Position numbers and translations under genes: made by a program. A DNA stretch of 64,000 nt from Ovis canadensis. Lineage: Eukaryota; Chordata; Mammalia; Artiodactyla; Bovidae. Under the pieces are notes generated by a model. It was given only the letters and a program-made list of their open reading frames with translations. It made no database searches and was not told the origin of the DNA. Location of the stretch: the NCBI RefSeq assembly GCF_042477335.2, contig NC_091260.1:48751001-48815000 (forward strand). Direction: 5' to 3'. Positions 58,977-64,000 of the stretch are shown here, piece by piece; the stretch's first letter is position 1; every line of letters starts with the position of its first letter.

Positions 58977-59485
58977 AACTGACCTGAACTTACCCAGTAA
59001 AGGTGTGTGTGTGTATGCTCGGTCACTTCAGTCGTATCCAACTCTATGTGACCCTAAGGACTATAGCCCACCATTCTCTGCTCTGGAGAATGGGATTTGT
59101 TATGTAGTATACTTATTAAAGTACAGTTAATATAAAGAATACATACTATAGTATGTGTAGTATAAATATATATGTATTATATACAACATAAGTATTTATA
59201 TTTCTATTTATACTTAATATAAAGTATACATACTATAGTATGTGTAGTATAAATATGTATTATATATAACATAAGTGTATATATTTACATTTATACTTAT
59301 ACTACACATACTATAGTATGTATACTTTATATTAACTATACTTTAATAAGTATACTACATAACAAATCCCATTCTCCAGAGCAGAGAATGGTGGGCTATA
59401 GTCCTTAGGGTCACATAGAGTTGGACACGACTGAAGTGACCGAGCATACACACACGCACCTTCACTGGGTAAGTTCAGGTCAGTT
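58977..59485. repeat. ~510-bp near-perfect palindrome with AT-rich centre
   Basis: Left arm 58977-59161 and right arm 59301-59485 are inverse copies with no length difference: paired positions sum to 118462 throughout, centre 59231. I count only about five mismatches over ~185 bp. Each arm holds a degraded SINE/BovB-end-like segment (CGGTCACTTCAGTCGT.TCC) and a GGAGAATGGGATTTG block. The ~140-bp centre is AT-rich, contains two tandem units with the self-complementary CATACTATAGTATG, and pairs partially. It lies in OSMR intron 2. Confidence 0.93.
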
Positions 59486-59797
59486 CAGTCACTCAGTCGT
59501 GTCCGACTCTTTGAGACCCCATGAATTGCAGCACGCCAGGCCTCCCTGTCCATCACAAACTCCCAGAGTTTACCCAAACTCACGTCCATCGAGCTGGTGA
59601 TGCCATCCAACTATCCTCTGTAGTCCCCTTCTCCTCCTGCCCCCAATCCCTCCCAGCACCAGTCTTTTCCAATGAGTCAACTCTTCGCATGAGGTGGCCA
59701 AAGTATTGGAGTTTCAGCTTTAGCATCAGTCCTTCCAAAGAACACCCAGGACTGATCTCCTTTAGAATGGACTGGTTGGCTCTCCTTGCAGTAGCTA
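59480..59797 (-). repeat. 5'-truncated BovB LINE
   Basis: Reverse BovB 3' end contiguous with the right arm of the palindrome (GTCAGTTCAGTCACTCAGTCG ... GGACTGGTTGGCTCTCCTTGC). The outer palindrome arm overlaps its terminal GTTCAG repeats. Confidence 0.9.
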
Positions 59798-60235
59798 AGA
59801 GACAAATACTATTTCTTTAGCTATAAACAGCATTTCAGCACTTAGCATATTACCGTGGTGGCAACGGCCTCTCAATGAATTAGGACATTCCAACTTGTTC
59901 TAACTCTGATCACATAACCCATTTCTACACACCAAGCACAGAAAGAACTCCTCTGCCAATGGCCATGGATCATATATTGATCATGAAATGCTGAGGGATT
60001 AAGTCTGCTGACAAGTTTCCATTGGCCAAGAAATCAGGGTTAAGGTGTAACTTACTAAAATGAGCCATTAAGATCAGGAAGGTGGAGACTAAATCACTCA
60101 CTGCTACTCACCAATTCCCGGTAATTCCCAAATAAAAATAACCTGTTCATTTTTCTCCAAAGCACCAATTACCTTGTTGTTGTTTTTTTTTTTCCTATGT
60201 GATTTTTTTTCTTTATTGTTCTTTCCACTTCTTAC

Positions 60236-60321
60236 CTTCACTTTGGTAAGTTCTCAAGGGCAGCAATGCCAAGAGGAATGTTGTCTGCAAGACTGCAAAG
60301 AGAGCCATAGGGCCTCGTCTC
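60236..60321 (-). CDS. OSMR: OSMR exon 2, start codon and signal peptide
   Basis: 86-bp exon with 13 nt of 5' UTR; ATG at 60306-60308. It codes residues 1-24, MALFAVLQTTFLLALLPLRT then YQSE, a hydrophobic secretory signal peptide nearly identical to human OSMR. The G left at the end completes Val25 in exon 3. Acceptor TTTTTCAG, donor GTAAGAA. The start is chosen on homology and because the signal peptide begins there. Confidence 0.96.
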
Positions 60322-60423
60322 CTGAAAAAGATAAATTACAAAGAAGAGAAATTTAATTTTAGATGTGAGCAGGTTTCTTTGAACCTATTGTGGAAGATAA
60401 TGACATTAAAGGCTTCCATTCTG

Positions 60424-60600
60424 GGACTTTCCTGGTGGTCCCGTGGTTAAGAATCCACCTTCCAAAGTAGGGGATGAGGGTTAGAATCTTTGTCTGGGGA
60501 ACTAAGATCCCACATGAGGTGGGGCAACTAAGCCCTCGCACCGCAACCAAAGATCATTCATTTTGCAAGGAAGTTCCGATGCAGCCACATAAATAAAAAC
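60424..60600 (+). repeat. CHR-type SINE
   Basis: Sense CHR SINE: GGGACTTTCCTGGTGGTCCCG, GGGGAACTAAGATCCCACATG, GGGCAACTAAGCCCTCGCACC, with an AAATAAAAACAAAT tail. Confidence 0.82.
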
Positions 60601-62007
60601 AAATAGGTAAATTTTAGAAGGGCTCCCACTCTCCTCTCCTCCTTATATCCACACCCCTTGTCACTGTGAATTTGGAGTCCTCTTCCACCCCCACCCCACG
60701 ATGAGCTGATTTTCCTGCTGCATCTGACTTGCTCTGGCTCATAAATGAGGCAGAAGTGACAGTGTGTCCTCTTGGAGCCTAGGCCTCAAAAGACCTTATG
60801 TATTTCCTCTTGCTGTTTTGTGTTTCCGCCTCTGGCGTAAAAATTACATTTCTGGGCTATTCTATTGGACCCAAAAGGAGGATGAGTAACACAGGAGGCA
60901 GAGGTGAGTCACCTGCGCTGCTCCAGCCCAGCCAGCCGAGGTCAGAAAGCAGCAGGTCACGCCCCAGCCCAGGGCAGCTTTCCCAGATGGGACGCTGAGG
61001 CTGTGTGACAACAGGTAAGGAGTCACCAATCTCTTCACACCAGGCAAAGTTTGGTGAAGAAAGATAAAGCACAAAAACCCAGCCACACTCTCAGAAGAGC
61101 TCCATTCGAATTGATTCCTTGCAGGGGAGTCATCTCCCCTCTTTCCTGTCTCTCTCCTTAAAACGTCACCTGAGAGAAACGCACACATGTCTCTGAAGGG
61201 GACAGGCAGAGTGGCATTGTTCTTTTTCAAGAGAACTTCCGGTGCTCTTGCCTTCCAAGAGGGTTATGAACTACAGGCCAAAAGAGCTCTGCTGATTCAT
61301 CAGGTCCTCTGACCGTTGTACAATGTGAGGGCACAACGAATAAGCTGGATGGTCTCAAGAAGGCTAATATGTTCTTCACTTAATAATAAAGTTAGTCAGG
61401 GGAAGTACTGAATTTCACTTTTCTACTGCAAACTCTGACTCATCGCAGAGAGAAGCAAAGAAAAATTCAAAGTCAACTTTTACCTCCATCTAGTCTGCTT
61501 AGGGTCATCAAAAGCTAGATGTTCTGTGAACCAGATCATCCATTTTCACTGCCCACACTATCCATTTGTTTTCTTCAAACAGCATTTTACAAGAAATTGC
61601 AACAACAGTGAAGACAGGAAGAGGGTAAACCCAACCAGTCAATTACTCCCGAGTGGTCAGATCTGCTTACCCAGGAGCAAAAGTCTGCAAACGACAGCTT
61701 TTCTTCCTGATCCTTTAAGCACCACTTTCTGCTACTTCAACTTCTGACAACAGGTCATTCACACCCTGCTGAAATCTCTACAGACAACTTCAGATGGGTT
61801 CCTACTACAACTGAGTATCAAAGCCGGGAGGAAGACTGAGTTTCTGCTGAAAACCAAAGTGAAGGCAAAGGAAAATGCCACAGTGGGGTTTTGACACTCA
61901 CTGTGCATTTAAATATCCACCCAATCCTGGTCTACAGCACAGGGTCCCATCCTCCTAGCATGCTATGTCACACAAGGAACACAAGGACCCACCACCGTGA
62001 GAAGAGC

Positions 62008-62128
62008 GTGCTTGCTAAGTTGCTTCAACTGTGTCCCACTTTTTGCAACCCTATGAACTGTAGCTCGCCAGGCTCTTCTGTCCACGGGATTCTCCAGGCA
62101 AGAATACTGGAGTGGGTTGCTGTTTCCT
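62008..62128 (-). repeat. BOV-A-type SINE fragment
   Basis: Reverse SINE tail half: GCTTGCTAAGTTGCTTCAACTG ... AATACTGGAGTGGGTTGCTG. Confidence 0.82.
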
Positions 62129-64000
62129 CACTCATCTCCTCAATTCAAAAGCAGGTAATTCCAGGGGTAGGACGCATGCTGCCTTGTGTCCCCCGCATGA
62201 AAGGGCTATTTAAGATGCTTCTTAAAAGGTGGAGTCTCAGTAAATCAAATATTTACCAAGTCACAAAAATTAAACAAGTCATGGGGCAAAGAAACTTAAA
62301 ACTAGGAGTCAGAGGCCACCTACCAGTTAAGCGTAACCAGAAACTAAAGAACACAAGCTGTCATATAACAGAATTGAAGGTATGGTAATTTACAAAGGAC
62401 GTATGTCTGTGGTCTGGGTAGAATCAGCAGGACAGTCCTGTCTGAAGCCCTGCCCTTTCCCACCATCTCACACATGGCTGGTTGTGAAGCTGGGGACCTC
62501 AGCTTCAGCTGCCATCGAATGTCCTGGCTTTCTTTTCATCAGTTTTCACAGGCATGGTTTTACAACCCACTGGACAGGCAGCAGCTGTGACCCAGTGGTC
62601 ACCGCCTGCACACAGCAAAGTGGTTTTGTCCAGTGTTGTGACTAGGCAGCCACCATCCAGATACTGCAGGCTCCAGACCACTCAGGACGTTTTGGAGAAG
62701 GACTAGGAGTTCTAGCTGTTGTCTGAAAATCTTCCGGTAAAATCAGTAACATTTATCGAAACCTGCCGAACAAGAGTCATGAGGAAGAACCTTCCAGGGA
62801 GCCCTGAGGCACTCCTCCCTGCTGTGGAGCCCCCTCTGGGAAATGCCCTGTGAACAGGTTTCCTGCAGGCACAGAGCCTGACACTGTGGGAAAAACTCAG
62901 ACACCAGGAACTCTTATCCAAGGCCCCAGGTGACTGGACGCACAGCCCACGTGGTTCCCCTCCACCCCTTCTACGTCAGTCTTCCTCGGGTGATCCAATT
63001 CTGAGTGCATCAGCTGCTGCCCTGTGAGACCCCCACAACAGAGTGAAAAGGCTGGAGGTGAGGGTGAGCTGTGCAAACATCCTGAGGTGCTGAGCGCTGG
63101 GCATATTCAAGACACGACACAGAGCCGGGGCTTGGAGGGGGCAAGGAGGTGAGTGACAGGAGAAATCCGACAGCACACAGAAAGGGAGAGCAGGCAGGGA
63201 AAACACTTTAGAAGCTTTGGGTTCTGCTCGCAGTGAGATGGGAGCTGCTGGTGAGTTTTAAACAAAGGAGTAACATGGTCTTGCATAGGAAGGACCCTTA
63301 ATGAGAAGAGACTGAACGGGGCAAGAGTGGCAGGAGCAAGCTCAGGCTGTGGTACATGGGAGACTGATGCTGGCTTAGACCCCAGGGGTGGAGGGACGGC
63401 AGCAGCAGTGGGAAGGGTGATGAAATTTGGGAGAGATTTACAGACAGGGCTGGCAGAACGTGTGGGGCGTTGACAAACTGAGACATCACGGATGGCTCTC
63501 AGAATTCTGGACTGCGTGCCTGGAAAATGGAATCACCATTAATGGAGAAGCACAAGAATGATTTAGTTGGCTGTATCAAGGACTGAATTTGTGACATCTT
63601 AACTTGAGATGCTTACTTGATATTCAAATGAGATGTCAAGTAGCCAGCTAGCTACACAGTGTGGAGTCCATGGAAGGGGTGCTGGCTCAGGGGGACAAAC
63701 CCAGGGGTTTTCAGTGCACACGTATAAAGCCACAGGCCTGGATGATCTCCAAGAGAACAGACAGAAAAGAGAAAGAGGTCCGAGCATGTAGTTCTGGGGC
63801 ACTTCACACTGTGTACCATGCCCCCTGACCAGATCCAAACAAAAACCTGGGACCAGGCTAGGCTCTCCTACATCACCTCAAGGATGAGGGCTGGCGTGTC
63901 CGGCATCAGCCGGCCGCTTGGCACGTTCCCCCAATGGGCACTCAGGGCTTGGTTTTTCCTCCAAAGCTCTGCTTAATTCCCCAGTCCTCCCATTCATTCA

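Larger units (their letters stand above)
10845..60321 (-). other. OSMR: OSMR gene, exons 2-18
   Basis: Oncostatin M receptor beta, a type I cytokine receptor of the gp130/LIFR family. With gp130 it forms the type II OSM receptor and with IL31RA the IL-31 receptor, signalling through JAK1/JAK2-STAT3/5, MAPK and PI3K at the plasma membrane. Seventeen coding exons were placed by AG/GT splice sites and continuous phase; lengths sum to 2922 nt (973 codons plus stop; human 979). Approximate residues: signal peptide 1-23; first FNIII-like domain with WSNWS in exon 4; Ig-like domain about 140-229; cytokine-binding module about 230-418 with a Cys240-X9-Cys250-x-Trp252 pair; FNIII repeats about 420-730; transmembrane 733-754; Box1 765-770; tail tyrosines 854, 911 and 939. 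The untranslated first exon and promoter are outside the window. The gene converges on RICTOR. Confidence 0.95.
60322..64000 (-). other. OSMR: OSMR intron 1 (3' part)
   Basis: Sequence upstream of the coding start. Apart from the two SINEs listed it is unique-looking. I see no CpG-rich promoter and no non-coding first exon that I can support, so the promoter is probably outside the window. Confidence 0.5.

Noticed and set aside
1..64000. CRISPR arrays, operons, bacterial promoters or ribosome-binding sites
   Set aside because: Repeats are LINE/SINE/mariner or simple repeats and genes are intron-split; this is mammalian nuclear DNA.
60322..64000. OSMR promoter or non-coding exon 1
   Set aside because: No CpG island or first-exon donor that I could support was seen; human intron 1 is over 20 kb, so it likely lies further upstream.

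Overview
This is vertebrate nuclear DNA from a ruminant (cattle-like; the species is not decided by the window). The basis is the repeat content: BovB LINEs, tRNA-headed Bov-tA/BOV-A2 SINEs in both orientations, CHR-type SINEs and bovine-style L1 tails, together with intron-split genes whose protein products are recognisable mammalian orthologues. There is no bacterial-type gene organisation.

Two host genes converge tail to tail. On the + strand, positions 1375-1714 are the last two coding exons of RICTOR (mTORC2 scaffold), followed by a long 3' UTR ending near 6125. On the - strand, OSMR (oncostatin M receptor beta) fills the rest: its signal-peptide exon is at 60236-60321 and its terminal exon starts at 12659, with the stop at 12084-12086. 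I placed 17 coding exons by splice sites, reading phase and protein similarity. They join in frame to 2922 nt, a 973-residue receptor with signal peptide, a WSNWS-containing first domain, an Ig-like domain, a cytokine-binding module, three fibronectin type III repeats, one transmembrane segment, Box1 and a cytoplasmic tail with two YxxQ STAT3-type sites. The non-coding first exon and promoter lie beyond position 64000. RICTOR and OSMR are also neighbours in human.

The introns are mostly a record of transposition. The largest structure (35440-41830, intron 4) is an L1 fragment that received a 3.6-kb BovB, a SINE, and a spliced, polyadenylated retrocopy of UFC1 (the UFM1-conjugating enzyme). 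The retrocopy is open over all 167 codons but its ATG is GTG. Intron 8 carries a mariner of the Hsmar1/SETMAR family, dead at two catalytic positions, inside a reverse-oriented L1. Intron 2 carries a second BovB inside a second L1.

The most unusual DNA structure is a ~510-bp near-perfect palindrome with an AT-rich centre (58977-59485), about 0.75 kb from the 5' splice site of the OSMR signal-peptide exon. Other points of interest are a strong CTCF-motif match (19129-19147), a degenerate WSXWS box in OSMR (WSELI), an inverted L1-tail hairpin between the two genes, and two SINEs each flanked by diverged ~60-bp direct repeats. No previously unknown gene system was found.
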